A stretch of DNA of 64,000 nucleotides from Paludibacteraceae bacterium (GCA_016937795.1 JAFGVV010000032.1:1-64000), one strand, 5' to 3'; counted from the stretch's first letter, positions 34,942 through 44,612 are shown. Numbers and translations: made by a program. Notes: generated by a model from the sequence alone, not told the origin.

Positions 34942-37095
34942 TTAGGGAAAAGAAGGGGGAGAAACCTTTGTTCCCCATGAAAAATCAGGCTTTGATGTAG
35001 TTTTAAAATCGAGGACAGCACCTTTGTGAATATCTTTCCAGTCAATCCACGTACTGTTGTGTTGTTTTCCGTTTATTTTTACTGCCTGTGTGTAAATATT
35101 TTTCTCAGAACCTCCTTTAATGATCAGATCACCGTCTTTCAGTTTCAGCTTTACCGATTCGAAAATGGGTGTATTAATGGAAAAACCAGCCACACCCGGA
35201 ATTTCGGGATACAGGCCAATGCAGGCAAAAACATACCACGACCCCATAGTACCAAGGTCATCATTTCCGGGTAATCCGTTAATGGCACTTGAATATTGTT
35301 CGGTAAGCACTCTGTTGATCAATGCCTGCGTTTTATGTGGCCGGCCAACCCAGTTATACACCCATGGAATGCCAAAACTTGGTTCGTTTCCCGAAGCAAA
35401 CCAGGCATCGTTGTAACCGGCATCCAGTCTGACAAAAAACTCATCCAAACGTTTTTCAGCAGCACTTTTTCCACCAATAATTTCAATTAATCCATTGATG
35501 TCGTAAGGCACCATCCAGAAATAATTTTTGTAGGTCGATTCTCTGAAATCCTCGCTCAAATCCTTCCACGAACCATCGGGGTTGCGCGATTGCAGCCAGC
35601 CCGTTTCCGGATTGAAAAGATTTTTCCACGAGCGGGCAAAATGGAAATACCGCCAACTGGCAAATTCATCGCCAACTGCATGAAGTGCAAACTGTCCAAT
35701 AGCAAAATCGGATGAAGTATATTCGAGCTGAATGGAAGCATTGTAATAACCCTTTTCGAGATATTGCTTTAAGCCCGGGCGAACTTCCACATCCTGCGAT
35801 TTAGCTCCGGGAACTTCGGCATTGGTACGCATAAGTTTAAAAATTGGTTTCGGGTCGTAATTTCGTGCTCCGAATGCCCATGCATTGGAAATCAGGATTG
35901 GTGTTGGATCGCCCTGCATAACTCCTGTTTCAATATTGGCAAGCACCCAGCGGGGATATGCACCACCCGACTCTTCGGCAAAAAGCTGATGCGAGATCAC
36001 AATATCCGAAGCAATATCGGGCGTAAGCATTGACAACAACTGAATTTGTGTACGGTAAGTATCCCAGTTACTAAGCGAAGTATAATGTTTCGAACGTGTT
36101 TTATGTACCTTAAAATCAGCACCCATATACTCGCCATTTACATCGCTGCACACATTTGGGTGTATAAACGAACGGTATAAGTGTGTATAAAACTGCGTAA
36201 CGCGGTCGGAATTTGTTCCGCTGACCTGAATCTTACCCAGATATTCGTTCCACTTGTTTTCAGCAGCACTTTTGGTTTGATCGAAATTCCAGGCTATATT
36301 TTCGGCCTTCAGGTTTTCTTTGGCGTTCTCGACCGACACATAAGAAACTCCGATTTTGTACTGAATCTGTTTTTTGTTCTTCAAATCGAAAGTAAAATAA
36401 ACACCCGATTTCGCGCCTTCGGCAAATGTAGCTCCCGGTTTGAGTTTGTCATTTTTCCAAATACCTGTTTCTACTGCATCTGTATCAAACTCGGCAGCAA
36501 AATATACTTTATAAGGTGTTGCAATACCACAAAACTGGCCTCCATCGGCATAACCCTCACATTTTCCGGGAGCGGTAATAACCACAGCAGCCTGCTGAAT
36601 TTCGGTTGCAGCTACTCCGGCTCCGATGATTACAGTGCCAAATTGTTCTTCATCTGAAAAGCTGTAACGCGCCATTCCTGTGCGTTCGGTCACTGTAAGT
36701 TCGGCTAATGTTTCGTCCTGCACTGTAGCTTTATAATATCCGGCATGACCTTCTTCATTCGACACACTTACCCTGTAATTCAGAATATTATCAGGTGATA
36801 CCTTCAGTTTTCCCTTGAGCGGAAAAGTAGGAAAATTGCCCATGTGTTCGCATCCACCACCACTGAGCTGGTTGATAACGAAGCCTGAACGTTTCGAAAA
36901 ATACGATGGCGTGAACTGAACCATTCCGAAAGGATAAGTAGCTCCGGGATAACAATATCCTGAAGTTAACCCCACACCTTTTGTTCCTATTAATGTATTT
37001 ACCTGCCGGGCATATTCAGCATTTGAAGTTTGACCGGTAAGGTTAAATACAGTGCTACACAATAATAATGAGCAGATTATAAAAACTTTATTCAT
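34942..37095 (-). CDS. GH92 family alpha-mannosidase (first)
   Basis: A 717-residue exported calcium-dependent exo-alpha-mannosidase. Signal peptide 1-21, then the N-terminal beta-sandwich (VNTLIGTKGVGLTSGYCYPGATYPFGMVQ) and the (alpha/alpha)6 barrel. The catalytic-acid region reads RESTYKNYFW near residue 516, and the catalytic Asp pair motif is PGNDDLGTMGSWYVF near 605. The sugar-binding segment is ASGNEPSFGIPWVYNW. It is the third and last of the three consecutive GH92 genes in transcription order, directly before GH130. Confidence 0.95.
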   Translation of the reverse strand: MNKVFIICSLLLCSTVFNLTGQTSNAEYARQVNTLIGTKGVGLTSGYCYPGATYPFGMVQFTPSYFSKRSGFVINQLSGGGCEHMGNFPTFPLKGKLKVSPDNILNYRVSVSNEEGHAGYYKATVQDETLAELTVTERTGMARYSFSDEEQFGTVIIGAGVAATEIQQAAVVITAPGKCEGYADGGQFCGIATPYKVYFAAEFDTDAVETGIWKNDKLKPGATFAEGAKSGVYFTFDLKNKKQIQYKIGVSYVSVENAKENLKAENIAWNFDQTKSAAENKWNEYLGKIQVSGTNSDRVTQFYTHLYRSFIHPNVCSDVNGEYMGADFKVHKTRSKHYTSLSNWDTYRTQIQLLSMLTPDIASDIVISHQLFAEESGGAYPRWVLANIETGVMQGDPTPILISNAWAFGARNYDPKPIFKLMRTNAEVPGAKSQDVEVRPGLKQYLEKGYYNASIQLEYTSSDFAIGQFALHAVGDEFASWRYFHFARSWKNLFNPETGWLQSRNPDGSWKDLSEDFRESTYKNYFWMVPYDINGLIEIIGGKSAAEKRLDEFFVRLDAGYNDAWFASGNEPSFGIPWVYNWVGRPHKTQALINRVLTEQYSSAINGLPGNDDLGTMGSWYVFACIGLYPEIPGVAGFSINTPIFESVKLKLKDGDLIIKGGSEKNIYTQAVKINGKQHNSTWIDWKDIHKGAVLDFKTTSKPDFSWGTKVSPPSFP

Positions 37096-37101
37096 ATTTA
37101 C

Positions 37102-39375
37102 TTATTTATTTGAAACTGAGAACGGAGCTGCACTTTTTGAAATAGCTCTTTTGAGATTGGGTTTATCTCCCATTTCGAATTTCATAATTCCACCGTTTAC
37201 AATGTCACTGTATCTGATATAATTTTTCTCCAGCGAAACACCATTTATCGTTGCCGACTGGATATACACATTCTCTTTGGAATTATTTCTGGCTTCGATT
37301 ACAAATTTTTTATTGTCTTCCATGGTAATGGTTACTTTTGGAAACAACGGACTACCAATGACATACTCGTCGGTTCCGGGGCAAACGCTGTAAATTCCCA
37401 AAGCATTCAGCACATACCACGACGACATTCCACCCTGATCTTCGTCGCCCGGATAACCACGTTCGGAAGAGTTATAAAGTCTGTCCATGATTTGTCGTGA
37501 CCAGTACTGTGTTTTCCATGGCTGACCGGCATAACTATACAAATAAATCATGTGCTGAATGGGTTGATTTCCATGTGCATATTGTCCCATGTTGGCCAGT
37601 TGCATTTCCTTCATTTCGTGAATTTCGTTTCCATATGTTCCCGGAACTATGATATTGGAAACCATGAAAACCGAGTCGATTTTATTTGTAAGCCTTTCAT
37701 CGCTTCCGTACAAATTGATCAGCCCCTGCACATCGTGAAAAACCGACCATGTATAATGCCAGGCATTTCCTTCGCAGTATGGGCCGCCCCATTCGTATGG
37801 ATTAAATGGTTCAAGCCATTTTCCATTTTTATCTTTTCCGCGCATAAAACCGGTTTTGGCATCGAAAACATTTTTGTAGTTGAACATTTGCTTTGCAAAA
37901 ATATCTTTGTAAAAATCGTTGTCGGTCATTTTCGCCAACTGATATCCGCAAAAATCATCGTAAGCATATTCCAAAGTTTGTGCTGTGGAACCAAGCGATT
38001 CCGGATAAGTGACATAACCAAGCTGCCAATATTCTTTCCACCCTGCACGACCATTGGCACCGCCCCACGGGCCTTTGTTCATTGCTTCGTTGGCATAAGC
38101 TTTCAGTGCTCTTTCGGGATCAAAAGTGCGGATTCCCTTCACCCATGCATCGGTAAGCAGCGAAATTGCGTGATTTCCTATCATGCCTCCCGTTTCGCCC
38201 GGAAACGACCACGAAGGCAACCAACCACATTGTTCCTGAGCATCCAGAAGTGCATTCATATAGCGTCCCTGCATAGTGGGATGCAGAATGTTGGTAAGTG
38301 GAAACTGCGAGCGGAAGGTGTCCCAAAATCCGTTATCGGTGTACATATAACCATTGTAGATTTTCCCGTTGTAAGGGCTGTAATAGTATGGTTGGTTCTC
38401 GGCATTCAGTTCGTAAAACTTCCTCGAAAAAAGATTTGCTCTGTACAGGCAGGAATAAAAAGTACGGGTTTGCTCATCAGTGCCACCTTCCACCAACACC
38501 CGGTTCAGCAATGCATTCCATGTGTCAGCACCTCTCTTTTTAGTCACTTCCAACGTTTTATCCTTTCCAAGTTCCCGGTTGAGCGTAATGTGCGCCTGTT
38601 CATAGCTTATGTACGACGATGCGGCTTTTGCCTGCACTTTTGCACCATTTTTGAATTTGACAAATGCGCCATAGCCTTTTCCATTGCCGGTCTTTTGTTT
38701 TTCAAAAATCTGATCTTTCTGATTTTCCCAAATACCATATTCGGTAAAAGGCTGATCGAACTGAATCACAAAATAGTTTCTAAAAGTGGATGCATTATTC
38801 ACAAAACGCTGATTATTAACCCAACCTGTTATCTGTTTTTTCACAGGATCGATATTAATCCCGCTCATATCGGTATATCCATCGAGCACCAGATAGGCAG
38901 CCTGATTTTTAGGATATGTAAAACGCAAATGCGCACCACGTTCGGTAGGAGCCATTTCGGTCAACATACCATTGTTGAATTTTACACTGTAATAATGAGG
39001 TTGACCAATCTCATTGGTATGACTAAAAGCAGTTGCACGTTCGTCCTGATTTACAATAAGTTTTCCCACAACCGGCATTAGCGAGTAAACCGCATAATCA
39101 GAAACCCAGGGGCTGCACTGATGTGCCTGCTGAAATCCACGAATTTTATCAGCCGAATACTGATATTTCCAGCCTTCTCCGTTTTTTCCAGTTTGTGCTG
39201 CCCAGGTATGCATGGCATAAGGCATGGCTGTGGTAGCATAAGTGTTTCCGTAGCTGAGTCCAAAGTGTGAATCGGTACCCTGAAGCGTATTGACGAATTG
39301 TACTAAATCCCTGTTTTGCGCCTGAACAATCAACATCAAGCCGGATATCAATGTAGTGAATATGATTCTTTTCAT
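37102..39375 (-). CDS. GH92 family alpha-mannosidase (second)
   Basis: A 757-residue GH92 enzyme with signal peptide 1-19 (MKRIIFTTLISGLMLIVQA). The catalytic-acid motif is CEGNAWHYTWSVFHDVQG near residue 532, and the Asp motif is PGDEDQGGMSSWYVL near 640. The binding segment is AHGNQPIQHMIYLYSY, with Gln where the other two copies have Glu. Its N-terminal part (VQFVNTLQGTDSHFGLSYGNTYATTAMPYAMHTW) is typical of the family. Only 6 bp separate it from the next gene, 34942-37095. Confidence 0.95.
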   Translation of the reverse strand: MKRIIFTTLISGLMLIVQAQNRDLVQFVNTLQGTDSHFGLSYGNTYATTAMPYAMHTWAAQTGKNGEGWKYQYSADKIRGFQQAHQCSPWVSDYAVYSLMPVVGKLIVNQDERATAFSHTNEIGQPHYYSVKFNNGMLTEMAPTERGAHLRFTYPKNQAAYLVLDGYTDMSGINIDPVKKQITGWVNNQRFVNNASTFRNYFVIQFDQPFTEYGIWENQKDQIFEKQKTGNGKGYGAFVKFKNGAKVQAKAASSYISYEQAHITLNRELGKDKTLEVTKKRGADTWNALLNRVLVEGGTDEQTRTFYSCLYRANLFSRKFYELNAENQPYYYSPYNGKIYNGYMYTDNGFWDTFRSQFPLTNILHPTMQGRYMNALLDAQEQCGWLPSWSFPGETGGMIGNHAISLLTDAWVKGIRTFDPERALKAYANEAMNKGPWGGANGRAGWKEYWQLGYVTYPESLGSTAQTLEYAYDDFCGYQLAKMTDNDFYKDIFAKQMFNYKNVFDAKTGFMRGKDKNGKWLEPFNPYEWGGPYCEGNAWHYTWSVFHDVQGLINLYGSDERLTNKIDSVFMVSNIIVPGTYGNEIHEMKEMQLANMGQYAHGNQPIQHMIYLYSYAGQPWKTQYWSRQIMDRLYNSSERGYPGDEDQGGMSSWYVLNALGIYSVCPGTDEYVIGSPLFPKVTITMEDNKKFVIEARNNSKENVYIQSATINGVSLEKNYIRYSDIVNGGIMKFEMGDKPNLKRAISKSAAPFSVSNK

Positions 39376-39417
39376 TTTTAAATTGAGTTTATCTGATTTT
39401 TTATTATAAAAACGATT

Positions 39418-41757
39418 TTAGTTTTTCCCCCAGTTTTTATTTGGCTTTTTTCCCATAAACAGCTCCAGCGTACCTCCGGCAGCAACTTCGGCAAAGTCAA
39501 TATGACATAAATCGTATGCTTTTCCGTTTAATTTTGCTTCCTGTATGTAAATATTTTCCTGACTATTATTGTGGGCAATAATACTGAATTTCTTGCCGGA
39601 ATAATACTTTGAATCCAGTGTAAATTCGATGCGATCGAACACCGGACTTGTAATTTCGAGTCGGGTATTGCCCGGGCAGGAAGGATGAATGCCCGCAGCA
39701 GCCAACACAAACCAGGCCGACATTTGCCCTGCATCTTCGTTTCCCACAAGGCCTTCTACTTTGTTTTGGTATCCGTTCCGGCAAATAAAGCGTGTCCACT
39801 TTTGCGTTTCCCACGGACTGTCGAGCTGATTGAAAAGGAAGGGAACAAAATGCACAGGCTCGTTGGCATGATTGTAATAACTGTTCCACAACAAGTGTGA
39901 AGGCGTATTTGCAAAAAATGCATTCAGATCTTTTAAAACAGCATTTTTACCTCCCATCAGTTCCACCATTCCCGACACATCGTGCGGTACAAACCAACCC
40001 TGTTGATATGGATTACACTCTACACAACCATACCATTCTTTCAGACGGCCATCTTCGGGCCATGGTTCCCATTCTCCGTTACTTAAACGCGGACGAAACC
40101 AGCCTTTTTCAGTATCGAATATATTCCGGTAAGCCTGAGATTTTTCAAGAAAAAGTTTTTCATCAGTTGTCTTTCCTAATTTTGAGGCCAGTTGTGCCAC
40201 GCACCAGTCAGTATAAGCATATTCAAGTGTATGCGAGATGCCTACATTTGTTGCCGAATAGCCCAGGCTATCATTTCCAAACTTAGCCGAAGTATTTACA
40301 GCATAACGATAGGCTTTCTCCACATCATAGGTCCGAATGCCTTTTGCATAAGCATCGGCCAGCACCGACAAAGCCGGATTTCCGATCATACAACCCGAAT
40401 AAGAATTCAGAATTTCCCAACGCTCGAAATATTCGCGACCACTCTGATCGGCCATGGTTACCAGCGAATTAATCTGATCGCTGACTACCAATGGATTGAT
40501 AATTGTTTGCAATGGAAACTGACTGCGAAAAACATCCCAACCGCTGAATATGGTACGTTTTGTAAATGAATTGTCGTTTTGATGAATTTTAAGATCGCCA
40601 CCAACATATCGTCCATCCACATCTTCATAAATGCGTGGATCAATCATCGTGTGATATAAAGCACTGTAAAACACAGTTTTTTCATCATCGGTTCCACCTT
40701 CCACAAATACTTTGCTTAACTCACGGTTCCAGAGATTTTCAGCGTCGGTTTTTACTTCATCGAATGTTTTATTCTTTATTTCAGAATTATAATTCAGTTC
40801 GGCTCCGGCCATGTCCACAAATGAAATACCTACTTTGAGAGTTACTTCTTCGTTTTCGAGAGTAGAAAACTCATTAAAAAAGCCCAGGTGCTTTCCTTCC
40901 TGCATTTTCGAGTCAGTGACAACAGGCGCTTTTGCCACCTGTTGCAAATAGGCCGCGTTCACCACTTCGTCTTTCTTACGAATCTGACCTTCAGGAATGT
41001 CAGCATTCCAGAAGCCATATTTCGCCAATGGTTTACTAAACTGAGCATAGAAAAATACACTGTAATCAGCATTTCCTTCACCATTTCCCCAGCCACCACC
41101 TTCGGGCGGACATTTCATCCAACCTTTGATGCTGTATTCGTCAACCACTTCGATGTGCTGAAAAGTGGAGGTACCTCCAACTCTGCGTGCAAGATCAATC
41201 TGAATACGTGACTGTTCGTTTTCGGGAAAAGTAAATTTCAAAATTCCACAACGGGGCGTAGCCGAACTTTCCACTTTCACATCATAATCGGTAAGTTCCA
41301 CCGAATAATATCCCGCTTTAGCCGTTTCAGTTTTTTTATTGTAATGTGACCGATAACCTTTTATGCTTCCATCTTCTTTGCCTGCAATTTTTTGTAGTTC
41401 TCCGGTTGTGGGCATTACAAGGAAGTTACCAAGTTCGCCAAACCAGCCCACGCCATTCATTTGGGTGAATGCAAATCCCTCAATGGTTTTATGTTCGTAG
41501 CTGTAACCTGAGCCATTATCTCCTCCTGTAATTGTATTCGGGCTCACCTGCACCATACCAAAAGGTGTGGTTGCACCCGGAAATGTTTTTCCCAATCCAT
41601 GATAAACGCCGGCTGCGCCTTCGCTTGTGCTGGCTCCGATAAACGGATTTACAAAATCAACAGGTCTGAATTCATTTTCAGATGTCTTTCCCTGTGTGCA
41701 GGCAGTCAGCAGCAACAGCATTGACAGGTAAAAATGAATCGGTCGTAATTTGCGCAT
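39418..41757 (-). CDS. GH92 family alpha-mannosidase (third), lipoprotein
   Basis: A 779-residue GH92 enzyme with a lipoprotein signal (LLLLTACTQ, Cys at 20), so it is probably anchored in the outer membrane. The catalytic-acid region is VECNPYQQGWFVPHDV near residue 578, and the Asp motif is VGNEDAGQMSAWFVL near 665. The binding segment YYNHANEPVHFVPFLF has the His and Glu reported as typical of alpha-1,2-mannosidases. It follows the GH38 gene by 23 bp and precedes the second GH92 by 42 bp. Confidence 0.95.
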   Translation of the reverse strand: MRKLRPIHFYLSMLLLLTACTQGKTSENEFRPVDFVNPFIGASTSEGAAGVYHGLGKTFPGATTPFGMVQVSPNTITGGDNGSGYSYEHKTIEGFAFTQMNGVGWFGELGNFLVMPTTGELQKIAGKEDGSIKGYRSHYNKKTETAKAGYYSVELTDYDVKVESSATPRCGILKFTFPENEQSRIQIDLARRVGGTSTFQHIEVVDEYSIKGWMKCPPEGGGWGNGEGNADYSVFFYAQFSKPLAKYGFWNADIPEGQIRKKDEVVNAAYLQQVAKAPVVTDSKMQEGKHLGFFNEFSTLENEEVTLKVGISFVDMAGAELNYNSEIKNKTFDEVKTDAENLWNRELSKVFVEGGTDDEKTVFYSALYHTMIDPRIYEDVDGRYVGGDLKIHQNDNSFTKRTIFSGWDVFRSQFPLQTIINPLVVSDQINSLVTMADQSGREYFERWEILNSYSGCMIGNPALSVLADAYAKGIRTYDVEKAYRYAVNTSAKFGNDSLGYSATNVGISHTLEYAYTDWCVAQLASKLGKTTDEKLFLEKSQAYRNIFDTEKGWFRPRLSNGEWEPWPEDGRLKEWYGCVECNPYQQGWFVPHDVSGMVELMGGKNAVLKDLNAFFANTPSHLLWNSYYNHANEPVHFVPFLFNQLDSPWETQKWTRFICRNGYQNKVEGLVGNEDAGQMSAWFVLAAAGIHPSCPGNTRLEITSPVFDRIEFTLDSKYYSGKKFSIIAHNNSQENIYIQEAKLNGKAYDLCHIDFAEVAAGGTLELFMGKKPNKNWGKN

Positions 41758-41780
41758 ATGTTTTTGTTATTAAATATGTG

Positions 41781-44303
41781 TCAGTTTTTTAAATAGATAT
41801 TCCGGATTCCAAATTGTGGAATACTAAGAGTAAGTTCGTTCGCGTTGATTTTTTTCAAAGCCGGATCAGACTGTCGTTGTGTGCCGTTTAGTTCAACTTC
41901 AGTGATTTCATTAAATCGAAATCCGATGTCAATTTTCTGTTCTCCTGCATTAGATTCTGCATTAAACAGGCGCATCAACACGCCATTTTCAGTAATCTGA
42001 ACCGCACTCAGTTCATATCCGCTATTTTTCAGATCAATAAAACTCCGGTTTTCTGACTTAAGTCCTTTTGATACTCTGGCAATAAGCGGTTCATTCCATG
42101 CGGTATTTTTCGATTGTACTGCAGCTTTATCCCATTTTTGGCTGTGTGGTACAAGCGCATATTTCAGTTTTGTAGAACCTGTAATTTTATAGTCTGGCCC
42201 CCACAAACCTTTTCCTGAATACTGTATAGTTAACCCGAGCGGGAGATTATCGCCATAAGTATAGGAAGTGGTATGATCGCTAAAAAGAGCCAAACCATCT
42301 CCGTTTTCCTGTTCCGATAAGTCTATCCAATTCAGGATCACATTGTGCTTTATGCTGTCCCATGTATTGAAAGTGGTATTGTTCAGACGGCTTTCGCACA
42401 CATCAAAAGGCGCATTTTTGTAGAGTTTCGGAGTTTTTAAATCCACCGGAAACCATATATTCAGTTTATAACGATCGTTGCAAAATGCACGACGGTTTTC
42501 CTGCCAGTTATCCTGTTGTTTGTATTCACCTATTCCCTCGTTATGTTTCCATTTGATGTTCAAATCAAAATCAACCACAGCACTGCCTGTCGAAATTGTA
42601 ACCGTCTGATCAAACGAATGCGATGCAATGTGGCCCGAAATACGTACTGTGCTTTTATGAGCATTGCTTTCCAAAAGCGTTACTTTTGCCTTGCTCTCTG
42701 CTGAGGAGCGAAATTTATTCTGCTCATAAAAAAAACCTCTGATTTCGCCGAGTAAAAGTTCTGACTGTTTTGATACATATTCTTTATTTCCCTGTGTTTT
42801 AGAAACTAAGCTTTTTATCGTGCCCCCCTTATTCAGGTCGAACACAATTTTATACATATCATTTTCGAGCGTACACTCATCAGCTGTTTTCCTGAAAGTT
42901 TTTTCAACTGATTTTTTTACTGATTTTAGTTTTGATAATTGATAAGTAGCATACCCAAATGCAGGAACATTAGCCTGAAAATGGATGGTATTGGCTTTTG
43001 ATACCGAATACGAAATTTCTTTTTTATCAGCATCCAGCAATCTGAATGTTCCTGCCATCAGGTTTTCGGGCAATTGCATTGCGACCACCTCATTTCTCAA
43101 AAATCCAACAGTATTGTAAACCCTTATGAAATAATCATTTCCTGCTGTGGCGTTTTCGAAACTTCCCAAAGATTTTTGCATTATTTCGTTCGAAGTATCA
43201 TTGGTTTTATTCGTCCACACTGCAATTTCATCCGCCCAGGTATTGGTTTTATTCATCCTGTTGTAAGGTACAATCCACGAATCGTGATGTTGTGCAAGCA
43301 TCAATGTTCTCCACGCTTCGTCCATTTGTTTCTGATCGGGCTTAAATCCATTTTCCAGATATGCCATTGCACTTAACTTTTCAGCCTGTACAATTTTATT
43401 TTCGGAGTGTCGTACCTGTTGCGCAATTTTTTGCAGCACCTGACTGCCCCACATCAGATTTACCCGCACATCTTCCTGTGTAAAATGCCAGTTATCAGCA
43501 GTTTTTCCATCTGATATTTTTTCGAAATATTCCTTCCAGGTTACATACACCGAGTTGCTTTTGTTTTTAGCACCAAATCCCAGCCATGGACCATTTTTCC
43601 ATCCGGCATCCTGAAAACACATTCCTACGGGATTTTTTACTCCGTAACTAAAGCAGGCATTTATATATTCAGGTGAATTTATCCACGCTGTGGTTTGCCA
43701 CGTGGAATTATCTTCAAAATCTTCGCATCCGTAGCGTGGAACTGTAACCAGCGAAGTTCCGTCCGGCCCGATCCAGTTCACCAAATCCTTACCATAAGCA
43801 CTTGTATATCCGCCCCAGCAGGTATTCGGACATTTGAGAACTGCATAATTAAAGCCAAACGATTTCAGAATCTGAGGTAAACTACTTGTAAAGCAGGGCT
43901 CTTCCACCGAATATGTATTGAAAGAAACTCCCGGAAAGTGACTATTAATCTTATTTATACCATATTGAAACTGACGAATGATACTTTCGCCCGAAATATT
44001 GTAGCAGTAGGGTTGAGCATAAGTTGGATTGGTAAACTCCAGTCTGTCGCTGTGGCTGATATTTTTAAAAATGTCGAACTGAATCGGAGTTTTTTGTTTT
44101 ACACTATCCCAGGTTTCAGGCTCAATCTCAAAACAAATTTTCCATTCGGGGTATTTATTCAGATTTTCAAGGATAAAAGCCGTTTTCCACTCCACCGGAT
44201 AATGACCATATATGCCACCATGATACCCATCGACAAAATACACGTTCTGTGCATTAAGCGAAAAAATGAAACCAAACAACAACACAAAATAACATCTGTA
44301 CAT
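41781..44303 (-). CDS. GH38-like alpha-mannosidase
   Basis: An 840-residue exported protein (signal peptide 1-18) with a GH38-type layout: N-terminal alpha/beta domain, three-helix region and a long beta-sandwich C-terminus. LAQHHDSWIVPYNR near residue 340 corresponds to the HHD motif of the family. The N-terminal zinc motif HSHNDPGW of classical members is replaced by DGYHGGIYGHYPVEW (about 24-38), so the metal site is divergent. It would remove alpha-linked mannose with retention. It starts 9 bp after the 73-residue gene and leads the run of GH92 genes. Confidence 0.82.
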   Translation of the reverse strand: MYRCYFVLLFGFIFSLNAQNVYFVDGYHGGIYGHYPVEWKTAFILENLNKYPEWKICFEIEPETWDSVKQKTPIQFDIFKNISHSDRLEFTNPTYAQPYCYNISGESIIRQFQYGINKINSHFPGVSFNTYSVEEPCFTSSLPQILKSFGFNYAVLKCPNTCWGGYTSAYGKDLVNWIGPDGTSLVTVPRYGCEDFEDNSTWQTTAWINSPEYINACFSYGVKNPVGMCFQDAGWKNGPWLGFGAKNKSNSVYVTWKEYFEKISDGKTADNWHFTQEDVRVNLMWGSQVLQKIAQQVRHSENKIVQAEKLSAMAYLENGFKPDQKQMDEAWRTLMLAQHHDSWIVPYNRMNKTNTWADEIAVWTNKTNDTSNEIMQKSLGSFENATAGNDYFIRVYNTVGFLRNEVVAMQLPENLMAGTFRLLDADKKEISYSVSKANTIHFQANVPAFGYATYQLSKLKSVKKSVEKTFRKTADECTLENDMYKIVFDLNKGGTIKSLVSKTQGNKEYVSKQSELLLGEIRGFFYEQNKFRSSAESKAKVTLLESNAHKSTVRISGHIASHSFDQTVTISTGSAVVDFDLNIKWKHNEGIGEYKQQDNWQENRRAFCNDRYKLNIWFPVDLKTPKLYKNAPFDVCESRLNNTTFNTWDSIKHNVILNWIDLSEQENGDGLALFSDHTTSYTYGDNLPLGLTIQYSGKGLWGPDYKITGSTKLKYALVPHSQKWDKAAVQSKNTAWNEPLIARVSKGLKSENRSFIDLKNSGYELSAVQITENGVLMRLFNAESNAGEQKIDIGFRFNEITEVELNGTQRQSDPALKKINANELTLSIPQFGIRNIYLKN

Positions 44304-44312
44304 TTCTGTAAA

Positions 44313-44534
44313 TCAATCTTTTTTATTTTCTATTCTATTCAAAAAGCTCTTAAGCTTTTTTTCTGTTTCATTTATATTCTCAATCCGAACCTGCAGGCTC
44401 ACATAAGCCAGTAATAAATGATCTTCAATTATTTCATTTTTAAAATCAATATTCCGGCTCACGGACAACAGAAAGTCATCTTTGTCGCTGGTTGAGAGTT
44501 CTCTGAACAGATATTTTATTCCGGGGTCTGTCAT
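44313..44534 (-). CDS. 73-residue protein, possible minimal anti-sigma factor
   Basis: The protein is acidic and helical: IKYLFRELSTSDKDDFLLSV at residues 6-25, followed by FKNEIIEDHLLLAYVSLQ and a lysine-rich end. The first half resembles the N-terminal anti-sigma domain of FecR-type proteins (a y-L-x-x-x-L-s pattern, then short helices), but there is no membrane segment and no FecR periplasmic domain. It lies 78 bp after the ECF sigma gene and 9 bp before GH38, exactly where a FecR gene would normally be. The start has no upstream alternative. Function is inferred from position only. Confidence 0.6.
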   Translation of the reverse strand: MTDPGIKYLFRELSTSDKDDFLLSVSRNIDFKNEIIEDHLLLAYVSLQVRIENINETEKKLKSFLNRIENKKD

Positions 44535-44564
44535 TTTCGCTGTTTTACTTTATAATGGGAACGA

Positions 44565-44576
44565 TCGAACGTTCGA
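44565..44576. promoter_or_regulatory. 12-bp perfect palindrome between sigma and the 73-residue gene
   Basis: TCGAACGTTCGA is its own reverse complement. It lies 31 bases upstream of the start codon at 44534 and 37 bases downstream of the sigma stop. It could be an operator or a processing site; no binding protein is known. Confidence 0.4.
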
Positions 44577-44612
44577 AATCCATTAAAAGACACAGCAAAA
44601 TATCTGTAAATC

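Noticed and set aside
37552..39081. A 509-codon open frame on the plus strand
   Set aside because: It lies wholly antisense to a clear GH92 gene, has low-complexity Cys/His/Phe-rich composition and no recognisable domain, so it is a shadow frame.
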